Positions 1 to 7,566 of a stretch of 20,832 bases of DNA are shown here, piece after piece. This DNA comes from Clostridiales bacterium UBA7001 (lineage in GTDB: Bacteria > Bacillota > Clostridia > TANB77 > CAG-508): positions 1 through 20,832 of the forward strand of contig DJXP01000011.1 of assembly GCA_002449785.1 (NCBI GenBank), read 5' to 3'. Each line of letters opens with the position of its first letter. The first letter of the stretch is position 1. Made by a program: the position numbers and the translations under genes. The notes beneath the pieces are model-generated. The model ran no database searches. It was not told where the DNA came from and worked only from the letters and a program-made list of their open reading frames with translations.

Positions 1-18
1 TTCCTGTGAACATTCATT

Positions 19-47
19 ATTTTAACACTACTATTTATAAATGTCAA
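19..47 (-). promoter_or_regulatory. Sigma-A promoter reading out of the left edge
   Basis: On the minus strand TTGACA (47-42) and TAAAAT (24-19) are separated by exactly 17 bases, an almost perfect vegetative promoter. Transcription would start near position 12 and run leftwards. A possible ribosome binding site (CAGGAA) lies at 1-6, so a gene on the minus strand should begin just outside the window. It sits downstream of the glgP terminator and so opens a separate transcription unit. Confidence 0.65.
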
Positions 48-142
48 CACTTTTTTAAAAAGTTTTTTTATTTTTTTTATTATTTTTTAAAAACATTGAT
101 TTTAAGCTATTTCGCTAATTTTTAAAAAATAAAATAACATAT

Positions 143-195
143 AAAAAAGTGCTAAAATTTATGTCGTTTTTTCACAACGATTTACATTTTAGCAC
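143..195 (-). terminator. Rho-independent terminator of glgP
   Basis: On the minus strand, arms 195-178 and 166-149 form an 18-position stem. Its outer 10 bp (GTGCTAAAAT and its complement) and inner 3 bp are perfect, with three mismatches between. The loop is 11 bases and six T's (148-143) follow. It lies 40 bases past the glgP stop codon, the expected place and orientation. Confidence 0.8.
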
Positions 196-235
196 CAATT
201 ATTTACTATGTCAATACTTTTTTAATATTTTTATA

Positions 236-2797
236 TTATTTTGTCATCCATTTAATTAAATTCATGTTTTCAGAATCCACTAGCATTTCATGTTTTGGAA
301 CAACTCTAAATGTATATCCGAAGTTTCCACCTGTTTTTAAATCAATAACAGCTTCATAGTTATATGTGTTTTCTTCTTTATTTTCTGATACTTTTTTCAT
401 AGAATATATATCTGTATTTTTTACTGTACCGTTATCTAAAAACTGTCCAAAATATACTTGAACTTCTGTATTTTCTTCTGAAATATTAGGAAGAGTTACT
501 TCACAATTAACAGTTATTTCACTTCCAGCAACTAGTTTAGCATTATCAACATTTCTATCTTGAATTATTTTAATTTTATTCCAACTATTAACAATTTTTT
601 TCTTCCAATCAGAAAATTCTGCTACTCTAGATAAATCTGTAAAATATGTTTTACCTAAATCACAAAGTGGCATATATAAATAATTTACATAGTCACAAAC
701 CATTCTTGCAGTACTATATTTACCACCAGTTGTTCTAATTGAGTTCTTCATATATTGAAGCCATTCATTTGAAATGCCATTTTCATCTTGATTATAATAT
801 GCAGGAATAATCTTATTTTCTAATGTATGATATAAGCTATTACTATCTGCTTTATCTTGTTCTTCGTATGAATTATAATTAGCATTTGTTCCTATTGTCC
901 ATCCATTACTTCCATCATATCCTTCACACCACCAGCCATCTAGAACACTAAAGTTTACTACACCATTTACTGACGCTTTTTCTCCAGATGTACCTGAAGC
1001 TTCCATTGGACGTCTAGGATTATTAAGCCAAACATCAACTCCACTAACTAAATATCTTGATACTGCAATATTATAGTTTTCTAACAAGAAAATCTTGCCT
1101 TTAAATTGTGGCATCAATGATATTTCATTTATATATTTTATTAGTTCTTGTCCTTCTCTATCAGCCGGATGAGCTTTACCTGCAAAAACTAATTGAACTG
1201 GTCTTTTTTCATCATTTAATATTTGAGTAAGTCTTGCTATATCTTTAAATATTAAAGTAGCTCTTTTATATGTTGCAAATCTTCTCGCAAATCCAATTGT
1301 TAAAGCTTTAGGATTTAATTTATTAACAACTTCTGCAATTTGGTCATATCCTATTCCGCTATTAACATATCTTTCGGAAATATTTTCCTTTATTAAATGC
1401 ATTAATTTTTCTTTTCTTTCAATATGAGCTCCCCACAATTCTGAATCAGGAATGTCTTTAATTTTCTCCCATGTGGAATCAAGTTCAATATTATCTTGCC
1501 AGTATGGTGGTAAATATTTATTATAAAGTTTCTTTATATTTGGTGCTAACCATGAACATGTATGAATACCATTTGTAACATAAGTTATTGGTGATTCATC
1601 TTCTGCAATATTAGGCCATACATCACTAAATAGTTCTCTTGACACTTCTGCATGAAGCTTGCTAACTCCATTTTTCTTTCCAGCAACTTTTAATGCAAGT
1701 ATTCCCATATTAAATCCATTCTCTAATTCATCACCAGGCATTCCCATTTTTAAGAAATCTTCCCTAGATATACCAAGTTTATCCCAGAACCCATTAAAAT
1801 ACTTATCGATTAAACTAATATCAAATATATCATTTCCAGCAGGTACAGGTGTATGAGTAGTAAACACTGTTTTTACTGTAGCAATTTCCTTTGCCATATC
1901 AAATGAAATTTGTTTATCATGCATAATATCTTTTATTAACTCTAATATTAAGAAAGAAGAATGTCCTTCATTCATATGATATACAGACGGATTTATTTTT
2001 AACGTTTTTAATAGTTTTACTCCAGCCATTCCTAAAACTATTTCTTGGCGGATTCTCATTTCTTTATCTCCACCATATAATCTAAGAGTAATTCCTCTTA
2101 AATCTTCATCGTTTTGCTCTATATCTGAGTCCATTAAATAAAGTTTTATTCTACCTACATTAATTTGCCATATTTTCAAATATAATGTTCTATTTTCTAA
2201 AGGAATATCAATAATTAAATCATAATCCATTAAATCTTTAACTGGAGTTATTGGCAAATTATATAAATCTATATTATGATATTCTGAACATTGTTCACCA
2301 CGAGAATTGATCTTTTGGTGAAAATATCCATTTTTATATAATAATCCAACAGCAACAAATGGTAAGCCTAAGTCACTTGCTGATTTTAGATGATCACCTG
2401 ATAATATACCTAGTCCTCCTGAATATATTGGAATAATCTCATCTAATCCATATTCGGCAGAAAAATATGCTATAATATCTTCTTTATTATCTGGATAATT
2501 CTTTTTAAACCATGTATTATTGCTTGTCATATAGTTTTTGTAATTTTCTACAACTTTATCAAATTTTTCTAAGAAACTAGAATCATTTGCTATTTCTTCA
2601 ATTCTTTCTTGATTTACCATTTTTAAAAATTTAACTGGATTTTTTTCGCATTGTTCCCATAAATCATTATCAATAATTCTAAATAATCTTAAAAATTCAG
2701 TATTCCAAGACCACCATAAATTATTAGCTATTTCAGATAATTTAGAAATTCTATTAGGTAATTGTGGTACTACTGTAACTCTATTGAATATATACAT
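236..2797 (-). CDS. glgP: Alpha-glucan (glycogen/maltodextrin) phosphorylase, GT35
   Basis: Catalyses phosphorolysis of alpha-1,4-glucans to glucose-1-phosphate in the cytoplasm, using pyridoxal phosphate. At 853 residues it matches the alpha-glucan phosphorylase subfamily with a DUF3417-type N-terminus (about residues 10-110, with NNLWWSWN), not the classic muscle/MalP type. Visible signatures are YFSAEYG, SGGLGILSGDH, NEGHSSF, VTNGIHT, GFARRFATYKRA and the cofactor site EASGTSGEKASVNG, whose lysine 607 should bind PLP. About 100 C-terminal residues look like a beta-rich domain, as is usual in this subfamily. ATG 2797 has a strong AAAGGAGG site 10 bases upstream. It is monocistronic, with a consensus promoter at 2852-2880 and a terminator at 143-195. 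No other glycogen gene is in the window, so glycogen or imported maltodextrin are both possible substrates. Confidence 0.93.
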   Translation of the reverse strand: MYIFNRVTVVPQLPNRISKLSEIANNLWWSWNTEFLRLFRIIDNDLWEQCEKNPVKFLKMVNQERIEEIANDSSFLEKFDKVVENYKNYMTSNNTWFKKNYPDNKEDIIAYFSAEYGLDEIIPIYSGGLGILSGDHLKSASDLGLPFVAVGLLYKNGYFHQKINSRGEQCSEYHNIDLYNLPITPVKDLMDYDLIIDIPLENRTLYLKIWQINVGRIKLYLMDSDIEQNDEDLRGITLRLYGGDKEMRIRQEIVLGMAGVKLLKTLKINPSVYHMNEGHSSFLILELIKDIMHDKQISFDMAKEIATVKTVFTTHTPVPAGNDIFDISLIDKYFNGFWDKLGISREDFLKMGMPGDELENGFNMGILALKVAGKKNGVSKLHAEVSRELFSDVWPNIAEDESPITYVTNGIHTCSWLAPNIKKLYNKYLPPYWQDNIELDSTWEKIKDIPDSELWGAHIERKEKLMHLIKENISERYVNSGIGYDQIAEVVNKLNPKALTIGFARRFATYKRATLIFKDIARLTQILNDEKRPVQLVFAGKAHPADREGQELIKYINEISLMPQFKGKIFLLENYNIAVSRYLVSGVDVWLNNPRRPMEASGTSGEKASVNGVVNFSVLDGWWCEGYDGSNGWTIGTNANYNSYEEQDKADSNSLYHTLENKIIPAYYNQDENGISNEWLQYMKNSIRTTGGKYSTARMVCDYVNYLYMPLCDLGKTYFTDLSRVAEFSDWKKKIVNSWNKIKIIQDRNVDNAKLVAGSEITVNCEVTLPNISEENTEVQVYFGQFLDNGTVKNTDIYSMKKVSENKEENTYNYEAVIDLKTGGNFGYTFRVVPKHEMLVDSENMNLIKWMTK

Positions 2798-2851
2798 TTT
2801 ATATATTCCTCCTTTGTATATTTTATATTCATACGCTTTTTTACACTAAAT

Positions 2852-2880
2852 ATTATCTATTAAATTATTTTTTTTGTCAA
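2852..2880 (-). promoter_or_regulatory. Sigma-A promoter of glgP
   Basis: TTGACA (2880-2875), a 17-base spacer and GATAAT (2857-2852) on the minus strand. The start point would be near 2845, giving a leader of about 48 bases before the glgP ATG. It is one of the closest matches to consensus in the window. Confidence 0.75.
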
Positions 2881-2904
2881 TTGTTTATTCAATTATTTTT
2901 TAAT

Positions 2905-2925
2905 GTTACATTTTGGTTACATTTT
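2905..2925. repeat. Two direct repeats of GTTACATTTT, 11-base period
   Basis: GTTACATTTT occurs at 2905-2914 and again at 2916-2925, one helical turn apart. It lies between the divergent glgP and 3023 genes, about 60-80 bases upstream of the inferred glgP start point. It could bind a regulator of either gene. That is inference; in AT-rich DNA a chance repeat is possible. Confidence 0.35.
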
Positions 2926-2936
2926 TTAGAAAAATA

Positions 2937-2976
2937 TTTCCTTTTTATTTCAATTAATATATAATATTTTTATATT
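2937..2976 (+). promoter_or_regulatory. Possible promoter region of the 3023 gene pair
   Basis: There is a perfect TATAAT at 2960-2965, but the -35 position above it (TTTCCT) is poor. An alternative is TTTCAA (2948-2953) with a 17-base spacer to TATATT (2971-2976). Neither is convincing and an alternative sigma factor cannot be excluded. The ribosome binding site is AAAGGA at 3006-3011. Confidence 0.3.
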
Positions 2977-3022
2977 ATTATAAAAATTATTTAATAAGAT
3001 ATACGAAAGGATTATCGTTAAA

Positions 3023-3343
3023 ATGAAATTGAATAATAGAAGAAATGTTAATATAATGAAAAGAGCCTTATATGTAGAACAATTAACTTGCTACGCAAAA
3101 TTATGTTCTTTATATAAGCAGCTATCATATTTTTGTGGGTACAAAGCAACTTCAGAAGATGTTCAAAATAAATACTCTCATATTTTGTCTATAGCTTCTT
3201 CTGGTAATTTAGATAATTTTATTACATCTGAATTTTCAGAAAAAGAGATTATAATTTTAAAAAAATATGAAAAGTATTCTAATTTGTTTAATAAATATAA
3301 TGAAGCTTTAAAAATTTTAAGTGAGGTAAATATTAATGAGTAA
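3023..3343 (+). CDS. Small helical protein of unknown function
   Basis: I do not recognise this 106-residue protein. It looks soluble and almost wholly helical: a basic N-terminus, an amphipathic segment at about 12-40 with three cysteines (residues 23, 28 and 38), and a second Lys/Glu-rich helical half from about residue 70. It has no membrane segment or signal peptide. ATG 3023 is preceded by AAAGGA with an 11-base gap; an internal ATG at 3056 has only a weak site. Its last 8 bases overlap the next gene (ATGAGTAA), so the two are probably translationally coupled and work together. The small-protein plus single-pass-membrane-protein arrangement recalls sigma/anti-sigma pairs, but no sigma-factor motif is visible. 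Confidence 0.75.
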   Translation: MKLNNRRNVNIMKRALYVEQLTCYAKLCSLYKQLSYFCGYKATSEDVQNKYSHILSIASSGNLDNFITSEFSEKEIIILKKYEKYSNLFNKYNEALKILSEVNINE

Positions 3344-4325
3344 TAATAATGAAATTGAATTATGGTCCTTTCTTGAAGGAACTCCTGCAAATGAATATGA
3401 AAAGCTTTCACCAACAGTTACTAATTTAAGAGCTAATAGAAAAGCTAGAAAAGCCGGAAAAGAAATTGCCAAAATAGATAAAAGTGCTGTTCCTAATTTT
3501 GGAAAAAGTTATAAAACTGATTTATCTTCAAAGCCAAGGACTTCACAAAAAAATTATAAAGGTTCTAAAAGTGCTCGTTTTGCTGCTCGTGCTGCTGCTT
3601 TAGGTTTAACTGCTATGCTTGCATTAGGTACATTTGTAACAATGTCAAATGGTTCAAGTAAGAATACAACTGAAAATCAAAGTCCAATTGTTGAAACTCA
3701 AGAACCTTCTGCTATTTCAACAAAAAATCAAAAAGAAGAAGCAAGTTATCCTTTAACAATTGAAGATCCTCATAATGAATCACTTATAAATAATAATCCA
3801 AGATTATTGTTAAATTGTTATAAAGAAAATCTAAGACATGCATATAAACAAAAGACTGGAAAAGAACTTGGAGATTTTTACATAAGACCAAAACCAACAG
3901 AAGTATCAACTTCAAGTGATGGGAAACATTATCATACCAAATATGATAATGTTACATATCGTTCTGACTCGTATAATGTTCAAAGATATGATGGATATCA
4001 ATTATATTTAGGAAATCCTCCTTCTGGAAATCAAAAAGATGATCCAAATAGTTTGCTTTGTGAAGTTATAGTCGATTCAAATGGTAAGAGCATTGTATTT
4101 GAAGATTCAAATGATAAAGATCGTGATTTAAAAAAACTTGTTGAACAAACATATACTGTTCTTGATTCTGCTGTTAAATATATTGACCAATCAGAAAATG
4201 ATTTTTATGATAATCAACCTGAATTATTAGAAAAAGCAATTGAATCTTATAATTTTGAAACAAGAGATAAGTTTGGAAACTTAATACTTAGAGCTGATAA
4301 TGAGTTTGATGATTTTGAATTATAA
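3336..4325 (+). CDS. Single-pass membrane protein of unknown function
   Basis: 329 residues with a clear three-part layout. Residues 1-80 are basic and likely cytoplasmic, rich in Lys, Arg and Ala. One membrane segment lies at about 82-103 (Ala/Leu-rich, after SARFAARAAA). A Ser/Thr/Gln/Asn-rich linker (104-150) leads to an exported domain of about 180 residues (150-329), rich in Asp, Asn and Tyr, with an alternating region around 190-250 and helices at the end. The N-terminus is too long and the membrane segment too deep for a normal signal peptide, so a type II membrane anchor with the C-terminus outside is most likely. It overlaps the upstream gene by 8 bases. No family was recognised; the fold of the outer domain is unknown. 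Confidence 0.8.
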   Translation: MSNNNEIELWSFLEGTPANEYEKLSPTVTNLRANRKARKAGKEIAKIDKSAVPNFGKSYKTDLSSKPRTSQKNYKGSKSARFAARAAALGLTAMLALGTFVTMSNGSSKNTTENQSPIVETQEPSAISTKNQKEEASYPLTIEDPHNESLINNNPRLLLNCYKENLRHAYKQKTGKELGDFYIRPKPTEVSTSSDGKHYHTKYDNVTYRSDSYNVQRYDGYQLYLGNPPSGNQKDDPNSLLCEVIVDSNGKSIVFEDSNDKDRDLKKLVEQTYTVLDSAVKYIDQSENDFYDNQPELLEKAIESYNFETRDKFGNLILRADNEFDDFEL

Positions 4326-4330
4326 TAAAC

Positions 4331-4363
4331 AAAAAGTACTTCTTCAAATGGAAGTACTTTTTT
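4331..4363. terminator. Two-way terminator between the 3336 gene and cdd
   Basis: A perfect 12-bp stem (4331-4342 with 4351-4362, core AAGTACTTC) has an 8-base loop and is flanked by T-runs on the plus strand and A-runs (T's on the minus strand) on the other side. The genes on both sides converge here, so it can serve both. Confidence 0.85.
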
Positions 4364-4382
4364 ATTATTTACATATTCAAAT

Positions 4383-4781
4383 TTATTTTTCTATTTTAAA
4401 ACTATATGGTAGCAATTCTTCAATTGAATATTCTTCAACTTTATTTTCGTAAACAATATATATTTTAAAATCTTTATCCACGAATTCACTCATAAATTGT
4501 CTACAATACCCACATGGTAATGTTCTTTCTGGTAAATTGCCTTCCTTTCCACCTATTATAACTATTTTATCAAAATACTTTTCTCCTTCAGCTATTGCTT
4601 TAGCAAAAGCAACTCTTTCCGCACAAATACTTTGGATTCCACCATTTTCAATATTACACCCACTATATCTTTTACCGTTTTTTGTTTGTAAACACGCCCC
4701 AACAGTATAATGACTATATGGTGCATAAGCTCTTTGTCTTAAATTAGTTGCAATAGTAATATCATCTCCTAAATTAATCAT
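4383..4781 (-). CDS. cdd: Cytidine deaminase
   Basis: Hydrolyses cytidine and deoxycytidine to uridine and deoxyuridine in pyrimidine salvage; a small zinc enzyme of the homotetrameric class. Zinc ligands and catalytic residues are clear: CAE at 53-55 (Cys53, proton-shuttle Glu55) and PCGYC with Cys90 and Cys93. The substrate-pocket motif YSGCNIEN is at 39-46. The frame is open from 4793, but the ATG there overlaps the GGAGG (4791-4787) that lies 5 bases before the second ATG at 4781. The 4781 start gives 132 residues, normal for the family. It has its own promoter (4818-4846) and ends at a two-way terminator. Confidence 0.93.
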   Translation of the reverse strand: MINLGDDITIATNLRQRAYAPYSHYTVGACLQTKNGKRYSGCNIENGGIQSICAERVAFAKAIAEGEKYFDKIVIIGGKEGNLPERTLPCGYCRQFMSEFVDKDFKIYIVYENKVEEYSIEELLPYSFKIEK

Positions 4782-4786
4782 ATTAA

Positions 4787-4791
4787 CCTCC
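4787..4791 (-). promoter_or_regulatory. Ribosome binding site fixing the cdd start
   Basis: GGAGG on the minus strand, 5 bases before ATG 4781. The in-frame ATG at 4793 overlaps this site and has no binding site of its own, so it is unlikely to be used. Confidence 0.65.
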
Positions 4792-4817
4792 ATATGAATG
4801 TATATAAAATATATTTT

Positions 4818-4846
4818 ATTATATACATAATATATAATTTTGAAAA
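4818..4846 (-). promoter_or_regulatory. Probable promoter of cdd
   Basis: TTTTCA (4846-4841), a 17-base spacer and TATAAT (4823-4818) on the minus strand. The leader would be about 30 bases. The -10 is perfect and the -35 matches 4 of 6. The region is very AT-rich, which lowers confidence. Confidence 0.45.
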
Positions 4847-4875
4847 TAAAATTATATATATTTTTTTAATTTTAT
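4842..4875 (-). terminator. Weak all-AT hairpin at the end of ylmH
   Basis: Arms 4875-4867 and 4854-4846 (ATAAAATTA and its complement, 9 bp) are followed by TTTTC on the minus strand. The left arm lies in the last codons of ylmH. An all-AT stem makes a poor terminator, so read-through into cdd is possible. Confidence 0.25.
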
Positions 4876-5646
4876 GTATAACCTATTATTTTTAGTTATT
4901 CTTTCTATTGAATCGAAAACATATTTCCCGTTGCCTCTTATATTAATAATATCATTTTCATTAATTTTTTTATCTGTTTTATATTCATTTATATAGTTTA
5001 AGTATACTCTTCCACCATTAATAATTTCAATTGCTTTGCTCCTTGATGTTTTTACTATTTCTGATACAAAACCGTCTAATCTCAATGATGAAACTGTAAT
5101 ATAAATCTCTTGGAATTCTTGTTTTTTTTGAGAAACTTCATTTATACTGCATCTTTTTATTTCAGATTTCTTAAATCTTGTTAATGATTTTAAATCATTA
5201 ATTAAAGTATCACATATCTCATCCAAAACTATAATATCAGCACCAAAATCTGTAATTATTATATCTCCAAACTTTTCTCTCCTGATTCCAAGCTTCATTA
5301 TACCACTTAAGTATTCTCTATGTTCATATACCACATTATCAGGTAACTTAATTCTAATTACACTTAATATTTTTTCATAGTTTTTTTTGAGCATATTTTC
5401 GTCTATTTTATCAGGATAAAAGAATAAAACATTTCTATCATTTTCTTCATTTCCTCCAAAAAAAACCTTATTCTTAACCTTTTCTGTATTTAAAATATTT
5501 TCTATTATGGTTTTTTCTGTAAGATTTAAAAAATCAGTATATGTAATTTTATTTTTAGTTAAGCAATAATTATATTTATCAATAACTCTTGCAATAAGCA
5601 TTTTATATTCTGAATTTTTATATTTTTCTTTTATTTTTTCAAACAT
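4852..5646 (-). CDS. ylmH: YlmH-type S4 RNA-binding protein
   Basis: 264 residues in the YlmH arrangement: an N-terminal alpha/beta region, a central block with EHREYLSGIMKLGI followed by RREKFGDI (122-129), and a C-terminal S4 domain (about 187-245) with SSLRLDGFV and SRSKAIEIINGGRVYLN. S4 domains bind structured RNA. YlmH relatives are known to bind the large ribosomal subunit or peptidyl-tRNA in Firmicute ribosome quality control. In Bacillus the gene sits in the ylm cluster beside divIVA; here it is the last gene of the dxs operon, 21 bases after dxs. It is not TlyA, which starts with S4 and carries a methyltransferase domain. ATG 5646 has GGAG 5-6 bases upstream. Confidence 0.85.
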   Translation of the reverse strand: MFEKIKEKYKNSEYKMLIARVIDKYNYCLTKNKITYTDFLNLTEKTIIENILNTEKVKNKVFFGGNEENDRNVLFFYPDKIDENMLKKNYEKILSVIRIKLPDNVVYEHREYLSGIMKLGIRREKFGDIIITDFGADIIVLDEICDTLINDLKSLTRFKKSEIKRCSINEVSQKKQEFQEIYITVSSLRLDGFVSEIVKTSRSKAIEIINGGRVYLNYINEYKTDKKINENDIINIRGNGKYVFDSIERITKNNRLYIKLKKYI

Positions 5647-5667
5647 AATATCTCCAATATAAGAGTT

Positions 5668-7542
5668 TTATTTTTTTAATGTTTTAATACTATTCATTTT
5701 TAAACTTTGTAAAATACTTTCGGCAATTGATTCTACATCTAATCCATATAATTTTTCAATTTCTTTTATACTTCCATGTTTAATAAATTCATCAGGATAT
5801 CCGAATTTTTCTACATTACAATTTAAATTATTACTGATCACTAAACTTTCTAATTGTGATCCAAGTCCTCCTGTAATCATTCCGTCTTCAATCGATACAA
5901 TTAGTTTTTTATTATTTTCTAATAATACTTTTTCATCAAATGGTTTTATAAATCTAGAATTTATAACAGTACAATTAATTCCGTTACTTTCTAATATATT
6001 AGATAATTCTATTCCTTTAGAAACCATTTTTCCTATTGTAAAAATAGTAATATCATTACCTTTTCTTAAAATTTCAGCCTTTCCCAGTTTTATTTCATCA
6101 CATGATTCAAAAGTCATATCCTCGCCACCTCTAGGATACCTTATTAGTACTGGTCTATTTAGACTAACAGCATATTCAAGCATAGCTTCTAATTCATTAA
6201 AATCTTTTGGTGCCATTACAACAAAATTAGGTATTAAATTTGTAAATGCTAAATCAAACATTCCCTGATGGGTTTCACCATCATTTCCAACTAATCCAGC
6301 TCTATCTGCACATATTATTACTGGTAAATTCTGCATTGCAACATCATGAATTAATTGGTCATAAGCTCTTTGTATAAATGATGAATAAATTGGTAAAACT
6401 GGTATTAAACCAGATTTTGCAAGACCAGCTGCTAATCCTACAGCATGTTGTTCTGCAATTCCAACATCAAAAAATCTTTTTGGATATTTTTTAGCGAATT
6501 TAGAAAGTCCTGTGCCATCTTTCATTGCAGCGGTAATTGCTACTATTTTCTTGTTATTTTTGGCAAGACTCACTAATTTATCACCAAATACCTTAGAATA
6601 GTCTTTGGTTGATGTAGATAGTTTTTTTCCCGTAGTTACATCAAATTTAGATGTACTATGAAATATGTCTGGATTTTCTTCAGCAGGTTTGTAACCTTTT
6701 CCTTTTTTAGTTAGTACATGTAATAATATTGGCCCATCTTGTTCTTTACATATATTCAAAATTTTTTCTAAATTTTCTATATTATGACCATCAACTGGTC
6801 CAATATATTTAAAACCAATATCTTCAAAATACATTTTTGGTATTACTAATTGTTTAATTCCTCTTTTACCATTTTGAACTAATTTTACTATTTTATTTCC
6901 AATAAAAGGGACTTTTTTTATAGCTCTTTTTCCTTTAGTATTTATTTTAACATAAACACTCTTGGTCCTTAATTTTGATAACATCATTGATATTCCACCA
7001 ACATTTTTAGAAATACTCATTTCATTATCATTTAATATTACAATCATATTTGTGTTACTGCTTCCAACATCATTTAAAGCTTCTAAGGCCATTCCACCAG
7101 TAAGCGCTCCATCACCTATTACTGCAATTACTTTATTATTTTCTCCTTTTATATCTCTACTTCTAGCCATACCTAAAGCAACTGAAATAGATGTACTACT
7201 ATGACCTGTGTTAAAAGAGTCATAAATGCTTTCACTTGCTTTTGGAAATCCAGATATTCCATTAAGTTTTCTAAGCGTGTCTAATTTATTTTTTCTTCCA
7301 GTTAATATTTTATGTACATATGTTTGATGTCCAACATCCCAAACTATTTTATCTAAAGGAGCATTAAATACAGAATGAATTGCAATTGTAAGTTCTACCA
7401 CACCCAAGTTAGAAGCCAAATGTCCACCTGTGTTAGAAACTGTATTTATAATTTTTTCTCTAATTTCTTTTGCAAGTATTATTTTCTCATCTAAATTTAA
7501 TTTTTTTAAATCATCTGGATAATTCACATTGTCTAAAATCAT
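5668..7542 (-). CDS. dxs: 1-deoxy-D-xylulose-5-phosphate synthase
   Basis: First enzyme of the MEP isoprenoid pathway: joins pyruvate and glyceraldehyde-3-phosphate with thiamine diphosphate. Seen in the protein (624 residues from the chosen start): GGHLASNLG with the conserved His41, GHSSTSIS at 113, the thiamine/metal motif GDGALTGG (143-150) with NDNEMSIS (171), GIAEQHAVGLAAG for the catalytic Glu, DRAGLVGNDGETHQG, RYPRGG, and the C-terminal transketolase domain. The frame opens at 7563, but a GGAG (7555-7552) lies 9 bases before ATG 7542, and MILDNVNYPDDLKKL is the usual start of Dxs. Upstream ATGs at 7563 and 7557 lack a binding site. It follows the kinase-like gene by 24 bases and precedes ylmH by 21. 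Confidence 0.95.
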   Translation of the reverse strand: MILDNVNYPDDLKKLNLDEKIILAKEIREKIINTVSNTGGHLASNLGVVELTIAIHSVFNAPLDKIVWDVGHQTYVHKILTGRKNKLDTLRKLNGISGFPKASESIYDSFNTGHSSTSISVALGMARSRDIKGENNKVIAVIGDGALTGGMALEALNDVGSSNTNMIVILNDNEMSISKNVGGISMMLSKLRTKSVYVKINTKGKRAIKKVPFIGNKIVKLVQNGKRGIKQLVIPKMYFEDIGFKYIGPVDGHNIENLEKILNICKEQDGPILLHVLTKKGKGYKPAEENPDIFHSTSKFDVTTGKKLSTSTKDYSKVFGDKLVSLAKNNKKIVAITAAMKDGTGLSKFAKKYPKRFFDVGIAEQHAVGLAAGLAKSGLIPVLPIYSSFIQRAYDQLIHDVAMQNLPVIICADRAGLVGNDGETHQGMFDLAFTNLIPNFVVMAPKDFNELEAMLEYAVSLNRPVLIRYPRGGEDMTFESCDEIKLGKAEILRKGNDITIFTIGKMVSKGIELSNILESNGINCTVINSRFIKPFDEKVLLENNKKLIVSIEDGMITGGLGSQLESLVISNNLNCNVEKFGYPDEFIKHGSIKEIEKLYGLDVESIAESILQSLKMNSIKTLKK

Positions 7543-7551
7543 TTTTATTAT

Positions 7552-7555
7552 CTCC
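7552..7555 (-). promoter_or_regulatory. Ribosome binding site fixing the dxs start
   Basis: GGAG on the minus strand, 9 bases before ATG 7542. It lies just after the stop codon of the upstream gene (7569-7567) and inside the longer reading-frame extension, which argues against the ATGs at 7563 and 7557. Confidence 0.55.
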
Positions 7556-7566
7556 ATATTCATTAT

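Noticed and set aside
61..142. A/T homopolymer stretch between the glgP terminator and the left-edge promoter
   Set aside because: Only T- and A-runs; no reading frame or convincing structure, and probably spacer or UP-element-like DNA for the left-edge promoter.
3178..3414. Minus-strand frame across the junction of the two plus-strand unknown genes
   Set aside because: The plus-strand genes have ribosome binding site, overlap coupling and a terminator; this frame has none.
4799..4827. Inverted repeat TGTATATAA/TTATATACA upstream of cdd
   Set aside because: Pure A/T alternation around a promoter -10 in very AT-rich DNA; expected by chance.
4852..5646. TlyA (hemolysin/rRNA methyltransferase), the usual neighbour of dxs
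   Set aside because: The S4 domain is at the C-terminus and no methyltransferase motif is present; the architecture is that of YlmH.
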